Below are positions 17,027 to 26,272 of a DNA stretch of 53,934 nucleotides, piece by piece. Numbering within the stretch: position 1 is the first letter of the stretch; the number at the start of each line of letters is the position of its first letter. The position numbers and the translations under genes are program-made. The DNA is from Azophilus sp964638775 (lineage in GTDB: Bacteria > Pseudomonadota > Gammaproteobacteria > Pseudomonadales > Azotimanducaceae): the NCBI GenBank assembly GCA_964638775.1, contig CAZWZH010000136.1, positions 1-53,934 of the forward strand, written 5' to 3'. The notes beneath the pieces were generated by a model. It searched no databases and was not told where the DNA came from. It saw only the letters and a list, made by a program, of their open reading frames with translations.

Positions 17027-19333
17027 TTACCACGTCTTCCGCAGGCGTGCACCAAAAATTCTTGGGAATTGGACGCCCTGGTAGCCGCCATAGCTGGTCG
17101 TCTGGCTTTCGAACAGGTACTTCTCATCGGTGGCATTGTCTAAGTAGAGTTGCACCGATAGCCCGGATTGTTGATTCTCTATGTCCAAGCTCAGGTTGAC
17201 GACCGTATACTCCTCCTGAACGGTCAAATTTGCCGGACCACCAGCACCGGGGATCATGTCATAGTCATCCGAGTAGGAGGCTAATGCAACAAATTTGCCG
17301 CTCCAGTCACCAGTAATGGGAAACGCAACAGTCATGTCGGCGGCGAACGAGTGTTTTGGAGTCTGCGACGTCCTGACACCTATATAGTCCAAGCTTGATC
17401 TCACTAACCCTTTGGCGTCCGGGTTATCAGGCATTCCGTCACCGTCGCTGTCAACGGTTGCTCGAGGGATAAAACCCGATGCGTTGGGATAATCCTTGTA
17501 TTTCCCGTCCAGGTAGGTATATGACAGGCCCATCGACACCATATCGTTTGCTGCCCACCGGGTTGCGGCCTCGAAACCGTTAATCTTCGCCCCTGCTGCA
17601 TTTTCCTGTGAAATTCCAAGCGACCCCGTATCTATTATGGCAATCTGGAGATTTTGCCAATCATAGCGAAAAGCGGCGAGTTCGATCTGCATATTGTTCC
17701 CGGGTATCAACTTGACGCCGATTTCATACGCATCTATTGATTCAGGTTCGACCCGCTCGACCGGGCCAAAATTCGGGCTGTTATAGCCTCCTGCCTTGAA
17801 GCCCTTGCTGTAGCTTGCGTAAACAGAACCCCAGTCGGCCCGGTAGTTGAGAGCGACCCGCGGCGTAAATTTGTCAAATTTATCGTAATGCGAGACGTCT
17901 TGTCCTTCATACAAATGTTTCACGCCATGCGTTACCTTGTCGTCTGTGTAGCGGCCACCAACAGTAAGCGTCAGGTTGTCCAACACGTCATAGTAGCCTT
18001 CTGCGTACACAGAATAGGACCTTATGTCGTCAAAGTTCGTGACTGAATATTGAAATGGGTTAAAGGCGATACCGCCAAGCCCGAAAGCGAATTGGTTGTT
18101 GTCGTCCTCGTAGAAAAGACCCGCTGTAAAATCAAAGGGGCCGTCTGAGTCTGTTGCAACACGCAGTTCCTGTGTTAGTGACTTGTATACAATACCGTCG
18201 GGACCCTCGGGGTTTTTGGCAGAGAACGCTGCATGCCAATCTATCGGGTTCCCGTCCTGATCTTGGCCACCGTATGAGGTGATGTCTCGATATTGCGTGC
18301 GGCTGGCCAAGCTCCAGGTATCGTTGATCGTCCAGTCCATATTGAGCGCAAAAACTTTATAGTCTCGGTTGCGTCTCAGCGAATCGCCCGCGATCGGGTT
18401 GCTTCCCCAACCGGCAACAGTAAGCCGATCAGTATCTGCCAGTGGCGTCTGGACAGTTTCATACCAGCCCAGTGAGTCCCCGTCGACACCGTCCTCGCAG
18501 TACGTACACAAGTTGCCCGTGGCATTTTGCCTTCTGAGAGGTTCGTCTCCTTTGGATTTGCCGTACTCGTACTTGACGACCGCGCTGAACTGATCATTTG
18601 GTTGAAAAAGGAGCTGCGTTCGAATTCGCTTGTGATCGTTTAATCCAGTAATTTTATCGCCGGTGTTAATGTTCGTGACGTGACCTTCATTGCGCTCCCA
18701 GGATTTCCCGGCCACGCGCAGGGCAACCGAATCTCCCAGCGGCAGGTTCAGCACGCCCTCGAATTCTATTGTCTCCAATTCGGCAACATTCATCTCAAGA
18801 TAGCCTTCGGTAGCATCGAGATTTGGCCTGTTGGTTACCAACTGAATGGCGCCACCAGTCGCGTTTCGACCATAGAGCGTGGGTTGCGGGCCTTTCAGCA
18901 CTTCAACCCGGTTCATGTCAAAGAATATTTCAACTGCACCAACCTGGTTAGAAATGTACGAATCATCCATGTACAAGGCTACGCTATTGCCCAAGGCAGG
19001 TCCGGAATAGCCAGTTCCGACTCCTCGCAAGGTTATCTGACTGGTTCCCGACACTTCATGAAAGGTCAGTCCGGGGGTTGTGAGCTCAAGAGCATGGCTC
19101 GTTCTTAACAGTTGGTCTCGAATTTGGTCGCCAGAAATTACTGCCACCCCTGACGGTATGTCCAAGACCGATTGTTCCCTGCGCTGCGCAATAACAATTA
19201 TTTCCTCAAGAGTGGGAACTGCGGTGCCAGAGGCCTGGGCCTCAGCCTGAGTCACGTTTGGCCCAGCAAGCAGTCCGAATACGGAAGCGGCCAACGGTAG
19301 GAAGTTCACAAGGCGCTTGATGACTTTAGCCAT
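17027..19333 (-). CDS. TonB-dependent outer-membrane receptor
   Basis: A 768-residue outer-membrane transporter. It has a signal peptide (start MAKVIKRLVNFLPLAASVFG, cleavage near QAEA), a TonB-box-like EEIIVIAQRREQS, a plug domain with PGLTFHEVSGTSQITLRGVG and VEVLKGPQPTLYGRNATGG, and a beta-barrel ending in the aromatic residue W (FGARLRKTW). It resembles the broad group of receptors for siderophores, vitamin B12 or hydrophobic organics that is abundant in marine heterotrophs. A strong AGGAG ribosome binding site precedes ATG at 19333. G+C is clearly lower than in neighbouring genes. Context suggests uptake of the substrate handled by the catabolic genes around it, but this is inference. 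Confidence 0.95.
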   Translation of the reverse strand: MAKVIKRLVNFLPLAASVFGLLAGPNVTQAEAQASGTAVPTLEEIIVIAQRREQSVLDIPSGVAVISGDQIRDQLLRTSHALELTTPGLTFHEVSGTSQITLRGVGTGYSGPALGNSVALYMDDSYISNQVGAVEIFFDMNRVEVLKGPQPTLYGRNATGGAIQLVTNRPNLDATEGYLEMNVAELETIEFEGVLNLPLGDSVALRVAGKSWERNEGHVTNINTGDKITGLNDHKRIRTQLLFQPNDQFSAVVKYEYGKSKGDEPLRRQNATGNLCTYCEDGVDGDSLGWYETVQTPLADTDRLTVAGWGSNPIAGDSLRRNRDYKVFALNMDWTINDTWSLASRTQYRDITSYGGQDQDGNPIDWHAAFSAKNPEGPDGIVYKSLTQELRVATDSDGPFDFTAGLFYEDDNNQFAFGLGGIAFNPFQYSVTNFDDIRSYSVYAEGYYDVLDNLTLTVGGRYTDDKVTHGVKHLYEGQDVSHYDKFDKFTPRVALNYRADWGSVYASYSKGFKAGGYNSPNFGPVERVEPESIDAYEIGVKLIPGNNMQIELAAFRYDWQNLQIAIIDTGSLGISQENAAGAKINGFEAATRWAANDMVSMGLSYTYLDGKYKDYPNASGFIPRATVDSDGDGMPDNPDAKGLVRSSLDYIGVRTSQTPKHSFAADMTVAFPITGDWSGKFVALASYSDDYDMIPGAGGPANLTVQEEYTVVNLSLDIENQQSGLSVQLYLDNATDEKYLFESQTTSYGGYQGVQFPRIFGARLRKTW

Positions 19334-19966
19334 GCTTTTGTCTCCTCTAGTGCAGCGATTCGAAAATAACGTGTTCTAAACAAACAGATCTGTCCGTTCT
19401 GCCATAGGTCACACATTCTTTTGTATCGACCTGTAGCAAAAAGTCTCTATTGACCGTCCCGGCATATCGACATGTGCGGACTCGCCGCGCAACGGCTTGA
19501 CGCGAGGCGAGCGGTTGCGCTGCCGGTCTTGAAAATTCCTTGGCTGGCGATTGCGGCAAACGGATGCAGGCGCCCAGGCAAGCGGCTCTGGCATGCGCCG
19601 CCAACGGAAGAAAATGGGTCATGCGCGAGAGTCGTGGACGACACATTTTCGGTTTTCCCGTTTGGCTTTCACCTCGCGCTCCCCAGGTGAGTATTGCTGA
19701 ACACTACCAGTCGAAAATAGCCCGGGCAACGTGCAATTGTGCGAATGAAAATCTCGGTTTCGCCCTTCCTTCCGGCTTCGCCAAGCAGTGAATCGCCCCG
19801 GGTTTGTCGAAGGCTCGAACCCATGAAAGGATGGAGCGATGAACGTGCCGAAACGATACTCTTCTTTGCTCCAATTGAGCGCTGTTCGCGTGGTCGGCGC
19901 CGAACCGTGTACGGACCGAATGCGTAGACGTACGGTCGTTGAACGATGCTGCCACACTGAAAAGGG
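19334..19966. other. Intergenic region between the TonB receptor and MFS genes
   Basis: About 630 bp with only short overlapping frames that lack convincing starts or recognisable protein sequence. It holds the leader of the receptor gene, including the palindrome ACAGATCTGT at 19384-19393, a possible TetR-type operator. I see no RNA gene and no clear terminator. Confidence 0.5.
19384..19393. promoter_or_regulatory. Palindrome upstream of the TonB receptor
   Basis: ACAGATCTGT is a perfect 10-bp palindrome about 50 bp before the receptor start. The ACA/TGT edges fit many TetR-type operators, but a 10-mer can occur by chance and no regulator is adjacent. Confidence 0.25.
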
Positions 19967-21556
19967 TCAGGTCACCACGGACTCTCCCGACGCCTTCGCT
20001 CGATCGAGCCGCGACGACTCTTCCCCGGGCAAGTGCCGATGTGCGATGTACAGACACACAACCGCGGGAACCAGAACGACCAGAGATACCAGAATAGATG
20101 AGCGTAGTGCATCGGCGCTGTGCATCCCCGTTGCTAGAAAGACATCCGACAGCTTGCCGATGAAATACGGCCCCATCGCCAGACCGATGAAGGTATTTAC
20201 CAGGATGTAATAGGCGCCGGCGGTAGCCCGCATGCGCGGCATGACCAGATCGGCGGCGGTGCTCGGCGGCACGCCGCCGACGCAAGCGAGTACCGCCGTC
20301 AGAAAGAAGTTGGCGACGTACACGGTCACCGGATCGGGTGCGTAGAGCAGCCAGAATGCGAGTGGGATCGTGCCGAAAATGGAGAAGTAAGCGACGTACA
20401 TGCGACCGCCCGGGTATAGCCGCTTGAGTCTGTCGGCGACGATGCCACCCAGTATGATGCCGAGGAAGCCGCCGCTTGCAGACGTCATGCCGATATAAAG
20501 ACCGACCTGGGCCGCACCGACATCGTGCAGGCGAAGCAGCAGCGGTGGCACCCAGAATCCGACCCCATAGACGAAGAAGGAAAAGATGGGGAACCCCAGC
20601 ATGCTGTAAACGAACGCCTTGGACCGAAACATCATGTCGTACGTCGCCCGGTCGCGAAGCTTCAGCGACCGGGCCCACGAATCGCTCACGTAGATGCCGA
20701 AAGCCAATGTGACCCATTGCAACACGTCGCCGGTCAGCCAGATCAACAGGATTGCGCCGGCGCTGATTCCCGCCGCCGCTTTCGCATGGCCGACCAGGGC
20801 GCAGCGATGTGCCAGCAGCCCGATGACATTGAGCGGTGGAATGACCGCGGCAAGTTCGCGCCCGAGCAGCTTGAAAGGCGCCGGGTGTTGCTCCGCGATC
20901 AACCCTTCGCTGATGCCCCGTGTCGGCTCCCGCAACGTGCGCACCCATAGCGCCATGATCAATCCGGGCACCCCGACGGCCATGAACGCAACCTGCCAGC
21001 CCTTCAGGCGAAAGGGCGCGTCGGCGGGATAGGCGGTGTCCCAGGCTTCCAGGATATAGCCTCCGAGGAAGAGACCGATGCCGACCCCGACAAAGACTCC
21101 CCCGGCGTAGATGCTGATTACGGTTGCCCGCAAGTGCGGTGGAAAGTAGTCGGCGAGCATCGAGTAAGCGGCCGGGGATGCACTGGCCTCGCCAATTCCC
21201 ACTCCGACGCGACACACCGCCAGCGCGCCGAACGATCGTGCAAGCCCGGATGCAGCGGTCATCAGACTCCAGAAACCCAGGCCCGCCGCAATGAGACTTC
21301 GTCGGGTCCAGACATCGGCGAAGCGGGCCAGCGGGATGCCGAATACGGCATAGAACACGGCGAAGACCGTGCCGTATAGAAAACCCATTTGCGCATCTGT
21401 GACGCCGAGGTCAGCCTTGATGTCCTCGGCGAGAATGGAAAGGATGTTCCTGTCTATGAAATTGAATATGTAAACGACAACCAGAACGGCCAACACATAG
21501 CTGGCGTACCACCTGCTGTGCGTCTTGTGTGACCTGTGTTCGGGGGCCGTTGCCAT
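19967..21556 (-). CDS. Major facilitator superfamily transporter, spinster-like
   Basis: A 529-residue inner-membrane secondary transporter. Helix 1 is YVLAVLVVVYIFNFIDRNIL, and the loop 2-3 signature appears as GIPLARFADVWTRRSLIAAG, as in bacterial spinster-family carriers often found beside lipid, sterol or aromatic catabolism genes. About twelve hydrophobic segments can be followed, with a longer middle region (about residues 190-280) containing additional hydrophobic stretches. ATG at 21556 has GAGGGG upstream; a GTG at 21601 would add 15 residues with no hydrophobic character. It is divergent from the thiolase-like gene, with which it may share a promoter region and substrate. Confidence 0.9.
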   Translation of the reverse strand: MATAPEHRSHKTHSRWYASYVLAVLVVVYIFNFIDRNILSILAEDIKADLGVTDAQMGFLYGTVFAVFYAVFGIPLARFADVWTRRSLIAAGLGFWSLMTAASGLARSFGALAVCRVGVGIGEASASPAAYSMLADYFPPHLRATVISIYAGGVFVGVGIGLFLGGYILEAWDTAYPADAPFRLKGWQVAFMAVGVPGLIMALWVRTLREPTRGISEGLIAEQHPAPFKLLGRELAAVIPPLNVIGLLAHRCALVGHAKAAAGISAGAILLIWLTGDVLQWVTLAFGIYVSDSWARSLKLRDRATYDMMFRSKAFVYSMLGFPIFSFFVYGVGFWVPPLLLRLHDVGAAQVGLYIGMTSASGGFLGIILGGIVADRLKRLYPGGRMYVAYFSIFGTIPLAFWLLYAPDPVTVYVANFFLTAVLACVGGVPPSTAADLVMPRMRATAGAYYILVNTFIGLAMGPYFIGKLSDVFLATGMHSADALRSSILVSLVVLVPAVVCLYIAHRHLPGEESSRLDRAKASGESVVT

Positions 21557-21688
21557 CTTCCCCTCGTCGATTGTGCCGCCGGGATACCGTAGCCAGTTCA
21601 CTGCCCGATGGAAAGCGGGAATCGTGGACGGCCGGAATGCGCCGATCGGGTGTTGGCAAATTTTCTGGAATCATCGGATACTCCGGAC

Positions 21689-22861
21689 ATGGGCCTATAC
21701 AGCGCCAGTTCGAATGCTGCAATCGCCGGTCTTGGAATGACGAAGTTCGGGCGCATTTACGGATATAGTGCGATTGATTTTGCCGTTGAAGCAGTCTCAT
21801 TGGCTATCGAAGACTGTGGAATTGACAAGGAGGATATCGACGGCTTGCTCATCAGCGGTGGTCTGTGCTCGTACCTGAATATGCCCGATGCAGTCAGTAT
21901 GCACTTGCAGAAGGCACTCGGACTAAACGACTTGAAACTCGTCAGCGAGATGAATTCCTACGGCGCCACTGCGGTCACGATGATTCAATACGCAGCATTG
22001 ACTTGCCTGACCGGGCAAACAGACGCTGTGATCTGCGTTTTCGCGGATGCTCCGCTTCAGGAGAATCCAGTCTCCGGATACGGGACAGCCATTAATGTGG
22101 GTACGGGAATCGAGAGTCTTAACGGCGCCTCCGGAATACTCAATGCTGCGACCATGTTCGCTATGGCCGCGCGAAAACATATGGAACTCTACGGTACCAC
22201 CAGCGAACATCTTGCTCAGATAGCGGTGGATACACGGGCTTGGGCGGTGATGAATCCGCAGGCGCAAAAGCGTGAGCCAATTACGATAGAAGACCATCAA
22301 AATTCCAGATTGATTGCCGATCCTTTGCGGTTGCTCGACTGCTGCCTCGTCTCCAACGGCGGCATTGCGGTTATCGTCACCAGTTCGGAGCGTTCCAGGG
22401 ATCTGAAGCGGCCGGCGGTACACATACTCGGCTGGGGTCAGGGCCACCCCGGCAGTCGGCACGACCGCGCAATCAAGACAGGAGCGGCAATGTCCGGGCG
22501 ACGTGCCATGCAAATGGCCGGTGTCGGCATCAACGATATCGACATTCGGCAAATTTACGATTGCTTTACGTATACGACGCTCGTTACGCTTGAAGACTAC
22601 GGGTATTGCAAGAAGGGCGAAGGTGGCGACGCATTTTCCGGCGGGCGATTGGGCCCGCACGGCGACCTGCCAACGAACACCGGTGGCGGCCAACTGTCAA
22701 GTTACTACATGTGGGGCATGACACCGGTCTCCGAAGCGATCATTCAGACCCGGGGCGAAGCCGGAGAAAGACAAGTGGACAAACACGATATTACGCTTGT
22801 GAGCAACAATGGTGGCGTACTCCAGCATCACGCAAGCCTGGTTCTCGGTTCCGCCGGTTAA
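21689..22861 (+). CDS. Thiolase-like protein (SCP-x / Ltp2-type aldolase or thiolase)
   Basis: A 390-residue thiolase-fold protein. It begins SASSNAAIAGLGMTKFGR, typical of the SCP-x thiolase group, has EMNSYGATAVTMIQYAALTC in place of the usual nucleophile loop, and ends with NNGGVLQHHASLVLG. No Cys is seen at the standard first catalytic position (the region reads NSYGAT), so it is probably not a classical degradative thiolase. Homologues paired with a DUF35 protein, as here, include the Ltp2 retro-aldolases that cut steroid side chains. The next gene, DUF35, begins 22 bp later. G+C is lower than around it. Confidence 0.88.
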   Translation: MGLYSASSNAAIAGLGMTKFGRIYGYSAIDFAVEAVSLAIEDCGIDKEDIDGLLISGGLCSYLNMPDAVSMHLQKALGLNDLKLVSEMNSYGATAVTMIQYAALTCLTGQTDAVICVFADAPLQENPVSGYGTAINVGTGIESLNGASGILNAATMFAMAARKHMELYGTTSEHLAQIAVDTRAWAVMNPQAQKREPITIEDHQNSRLIADPLRLLDCCLVSNGGIAVIVTSSERSRDLKRPAVHILGWGQGHPGSRHDRAIKTGAAMSGRRAMQMAGVGINDIDIRQIYDCFTYTTLVTLEDYGYCKKGEGGDAFSGGRLGPHGDLPTNTGGGQLSSYYMWGMTPVSEAIIQTRGEAGERQVDKHDITLVSNNGGVLQHHASLVLGSAG

Positions 22862-22883
22862 TCAGGATTTGGAGCAGCGCAAC

Positions 22884-23300
22884 ATGACTCGGCATGAACC
22901 CAGGCCGCTGCCGATCAGAACCGCAGAGACCACCACCTTTTTCGACAAGGCAAAATGCGGCGAACTGATGCTCCAACATTGCAACATATGCAATGAGTTC
23001 AGTCTTTCCGGGTACCACTATTGTCCTTCCTGTCTTTGCGCCACCGAATGGCAACCCAGCGAAGGATTGGGACGAATCAACAGTTTCGCGATCGTCCGCG
23101 AAAGCAGTCACGCCGGTTTCAATAATCTTGTACCTTACGCAGTCGCCGAAGTGACTTTGAGCGAGGGGCCAATCCTCAATCTTCGAGTTGTCGGATGTGA
23201 ACCGGAGGATGTTTTCATTGGCCAACGGGTGAAAGTGGACTTCGTCGACGACGAGCCAGGCGAGTCTACGCCGGTTTGGAGGGTGCTTTTCAATCAGTAA
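22884..23300 (+). CDS. DUF35 / OB-fold zinc-ribbon protein, partner of the thiolase-like protein
   Basis: A 138-residue protein with a rubredoxin-like zinc ribbon (CNIC at about residues 34-37 and CPSC at 49-52) followed by an OB-fold domain. DUF35 proteins act as stabilising or CoA-handling partners of thiolase-fold enzymes. GGAG at 22871-22874 precedes ATG at 22884, and the gene follows the thiolase-like gene by 22 bp, so a heteromeric complex is expected. All four zinc ligands are present. Confidence 0.9.
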   Translation: MTRHEPRPLPIRTAETTTFFDKAKCGELMLQHCNICNEFSLSGYHYCPSCLCATEWQPSEGLGRINSFAIVRESSHAGFNNLVPYAVAEVTLSEGPILNLRVVGCEPEDVFIGQRVKVDFVDDEPGESTPVWRVLFNQ

Positions 23301-23428
23301 CGGCATGTGGCCAGGACGGCAACACCGCCGCAAGCCGCTGCAAAGGCGGGCATGTCGGGAACTGACGTATCTGCTGGGCGCCCTCTAGCCGCACCGGCAA
23401 ACGTTCTGGTCGTCACCCACGAAACGAA

Positions 23429-23452
23429 TCGGTAAATCGGTAAATCGGTAAA
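23429..23452 (+). repeat. Three tandem copies of TCGGTAAA before the DUF3604 ribosome binding site
   Basis: Three exact 8-bp units run directly into GGGAGGG, the ribosome binding site of the gene starting at 23466. Such repeats can change unit number by slippage; here that would alter promoter or leader spacing. Variation is not observable in one sequence. Confidence 0.85.
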
Positions 23453-23465
23453 GGGAGGGAAGTCG

Positions 23466-25337
23466 ATGCGGGCAACCAGGTGGTTAGTTGTGTGTCTGTT
23501 GGCGTTGCATTGGGTTTTGGTGGCTGAACCGACCAGGGGGCAGGACGAGGACCGGCAGTATTCGCCCAGGGTGGGCCAGGAGTTTCCCACGGTCGTATAT
23601 TGGGGCGACACGCATCTGCACACCAATCTGTCGCCCGATGCCGGCTCCGCGGGCAACCGGGATTTCGGTCACGACCAGGCCTATCGCCTCGCCCGGGGGG
23701 AAGCCGTGACGGCCCACAACGGCCTGACCGTGCAGCTCAACCGGCCGCTGGACTTTCTGGTGGTGGCAGATCACTCCGAATACATGGGCCTGTTTCCGGG
23801 GTTGGCGGGGCGAGACCCCGATTTGCTGGCCAGCGAGGCCGGCCGCCGCTGGCATGCCATGTACCAGGCGGGGCCGGAGGAAGCGGCGAAGATCATGAAC
23901 GAATTCGCCCAGGCGCTACGCTCCGGGAACGACCTGTTGGCGAGTCCGGCGTTTCAGAAATCGGTGTGGAGTGTCGTTGTCAGCAAAGCGGAGGAATACA
24001 ATCAGCCGCGCGCATTTACCGCCTTTATTGGCTACGAGTGGAGCTCGGGCCGGGGCGGCGCCAACCTGCACCGCGTCGTGATTTTCAAGGACGGCGCTGA
24101 CCGTGTCGGTGCCATCGTTCCCTTCAGTTCCTTTTCCGGCAACCGGCCGCGTGAATTGTGGGCGTTCCTGGACGCCTACGAACGGAACACCGGTGGCGAA
24201 GCGTTGGCGATACCCCACAACAGCAATACCAGCGCGGGCCTCATTTTCGCGACGACCGATTCCGATGGTAACCGGATGACCACCGAGTACGCTTCCCTGC
24301 GCGCCCGATGGGAACCGCTCGCGGAAGTTACCCAGATCAAGGGCGACAGCGAGACTCATCCCTATCTCTCGCCGAATGATGAGTTCGCCGACTATGAATC
24401 CCTCGACCAGTATGCCGGCTTTGCGGATAAACCCCACGAGGACTGGATGTTCGCGGCCGAGTACGCGCGTGCGGCGCTCAGAAACGGGCTGGCATTGGGC
24501 GACAGCCTCGGCGTCAACCCGTTCAAGTTTGGCATGATCGGCAGCACGGATTCCCACACCGGCATTCCCTCGGCAGACGAGAACAATTTCTGGGGCAAAT
24601 ACAGTTGGCACGAGCCCAGCGCGACACGCGCGGGGGAACGGTTCGTCAACGTCCCGGACATACTGCATCTCGAGTGGCAAATGGCAGCAGCCGGATACGC
24701 CGCTGTCTGGGCCACGGAGAATACCAGGGAGTCGCTGTTCGCGGCGCTCAAACGCAAGGAAACATATGCGACGACGGGCCCGCGCATGACGGTGCGGCTG
24801 TTCGGAGGCTGGGAGTTCGATGCGGCGGACCTTTCCCGGCCTGACTGGGTGGCTACCGGCTACGCCAAGGGAGTGCCCATGGGCGGCGACCTGCCGGCAC
24901 GCGGCGAAAACCGGGCCCCGGTGTTCGTGGTAAGTGCCTTGAAGGACCCTTACGGCGCAAACCTCGATCGGGTGCAGATCGTCAAGGGCTGGCTGTTGCC
25001 GAATGGCGGCAGCGCGGAACGAGTGTTCGACGTGGCGCTGTCGGATGGCCGCCGGGTCGACCCGGAAACGGGCAAGTCTCCGCCGGTCGGCAGCACCGTC
25101 GATGTTGCCAACGCCACTTGGTCGAACACTATCGGGGCGCCGCAACTCGGGGCCGTATGGCGTGATCCCGACTTTGACCCGGCCGTTGCGGCTTTCTACT
25201 ACGCGCGCGTACTGGAGATTCCAACGCCGCGCTGGACGGCGTACGACGCCAAGTTTTTCAACGTGGCAATGCCGCCGGAGGCGCCCATGATCACCCAGGA
25301 ACGCGCCTACACCTCGCCTGTCTGGTACCAACCTTGA
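23466..25337 (+). CDS. Secreted DUF3604 protein (PHP-like metal-dependent hydrolase fold)
   Basis: A 623-residue protein with a signal peptide (VVCLLALHWVLVAEPTRGQ). The DUF3604 signature appears as YWGDTHLHTNLSPDA, ADHSEYMG and GSTDSHTGIPS, whose His/Asp pattern resembles the metal site of PHP-domain phosphoesterases. The reaction is not known for the family, which is frequent in marine bacteria. GGGAGGG gives a strong ribosome binding site. A C-terminal fragment of a paralogue remains at 37069-37218. It lies between the thiolase/DUF35 pair and the end of the block B operon, convergent with the latter. Confidence 0.9.
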   Translation: MRATRWLVVCLLALHWVLVAEPTRGQDEDRQYSPRVGQEFPTVVYWGDTHLHTNLSPDAGSAGNRDFGHDQAYRLARGEAVTAHNGLTVQLNRPLDFLVVADHSEYMGLFPGLAGRDPDLLASEAGRRWHAMYQAGPEEAAKIMNEFAQALRSGNDLLASPAFQKSVWSVVVSKAEEYNQPRAFTAFIGYEWSSGRGGANLHRVVIFKDGADRVGAIVPFSSFSGNRPRELWAFLDAYERNTGGEALAIPHNSNTSAGLIFATTDSDGNRMTTEYASLRARWEPLAEVTQIKGDSETHPYLSPNDEFADYESLDQYAGFADKPHEDWMFAAEYARAALRNGLALGDSLGVNPFKFGMIGSTDSHTGIPSADENNFWGKYSWHEPSATRAGERFVNVPDILHLEWQMAAAGYAAVWATENTRESLFAALKRKETYATTGPRMTVRLFGGWEFDAADLSRPDWVATGYAKGVPMGGDLPARGENRAPVFVVSALKDPYGANLDRVQIVKGWLLPNGGSAERVFDVALSDGRRVDPETGKSPPVGSTVDVANATWSNTIGAPQLGAVWRDPDFDPAVAAFYYARVLEIPTPRWTAYDAKFFNVAMPPEAPMITQERAYTSPVWYQP

Positions 25338-25478
25338 GCGGATGGGCGGGCACGAAGGGGTTTGCCGCACGGTCTCCATGGGCTTTGCGAGATTGTTCGG
25401 CGTGAACCGTCGCCACATTTTCGCATCGCCCGGCACCGCGCGCAGGCCCGGTACGCCCGGTTCGGGGAGCAATGCGGT

Positions 25479-26231
25479 CTACTCCGCAAGCAGGCCACCA
25501 TCGACGATCAGGGTCTCCCCCGTTATGAACGAAGCCATATCTGACGCCATGAACGCCACCGGGCCGACGATTTCCCGCGGGTCGCCAAAGCGTCCGAGCA
25601 GCACCCGATTCCTGTAGTAGGCGCCGCGCTCGCTGTCGGCCAGGGTGGCCGCAGTCATCGGTGTCGCGAAGGGACCCGGGGCCACTGCGTTGACCCTGAT
25701 CCCTTCCGGCGCCAGGCTCGCGGCAAGGCCCCGGGTCATGGCGATTACGGCAGCCTTGGATGCCGCGTAGCCCGCAAAGGTGCGGGCGGCTACGAATGCA
25801 GTGATGGAAGTCAGGTTGACGATGTTGCCCCGCGTCTCCCGCAGATGCGGCAGAAACGCCGTGCAGACGTTGAACGCACCCGTTGCGTTCACCTCCATGC
25901 ACTGGTCCCAGGCGTCGCGGGCTTCCGGGGCGTCGACCGCATCGCGTCGTATGATGCCGGCGTTGTTCACGAGCACCCCGACCGGACCTGCCGTCTCCCT
26001 GACCGCCTCGGCGACGGAACGGCACCCGTCCGGGTCGGTGACGTCCAGCGTGAAGCACCAGGCTTCATGACCGTCGGCGCGAATGTTCGCTGCCGTGTCC
26101 TCGGCGGTATCCGCGTTGATGTCCGTTACGGCTACGCTGGCTCCGTATTCGGCAAGGCCCCTTGCCAGAGCCGCCCCATTGCCTCGTCCTGCCCCGGTCA
26201 CCAGGACCAGCCGCCCCTTCAACAGTTCCAT
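25479..26231 (-). CDS. Short-chain dehydrogenase/reductase (SDR), 250 residues
   Basis: A classical SDR. It has the dinucleotide motif TGAGRGNG (residues 11-18), VNNAGI, the catalytic Ser in NLTSITAF and the catalytic Tyr-Lys pair in YAASK. An NAD(P)-dependent alcohol or ketone oxidoreduction is expected; the substrate is unknown. ATG at 26231 matches the family N-terminus (MELLKGRLVLVTGAG). It is the last gene of a four-gene minus-strand operon: LLM-A, CoA transferase, isochorismatase-like, SDR. Confidence 0.93.
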   Translation of the reverse strand: MELLKGRLVLVTGAGRGNGAALARGLAEYGASVAVTDINADTAEDTAANIRADGHEAWCFTLDVTDPDGCRSVAEAVRETAGPVGVLVNNAGIIRRDAVDAPEARDAWDQCMEVNATGAFNVCTAFLPHLRETRGNIVNLTSITAFVAARTFAGYAASKAAVIAMTRGLAASLAPEGIRVNAVAPGPFATPMTAATLADSERGAYYRNRVLLGRFGDPREIVGPVAFMASDMASFITGETLIVDGGLLAE

Positions 26232-26272
26232 CCGCTTTTCCCGTAAGTGAGGCCCACGCGGCATCCCGGCGG

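Noticed and set aside
21653..21682. Promoter TTGGCA-18-GATACT before the thiolase-like gene
   Set aside because: The -10 box would lie only 6 bp from the start codon, leaving essentially no leader; a weak match rather than a supported site.
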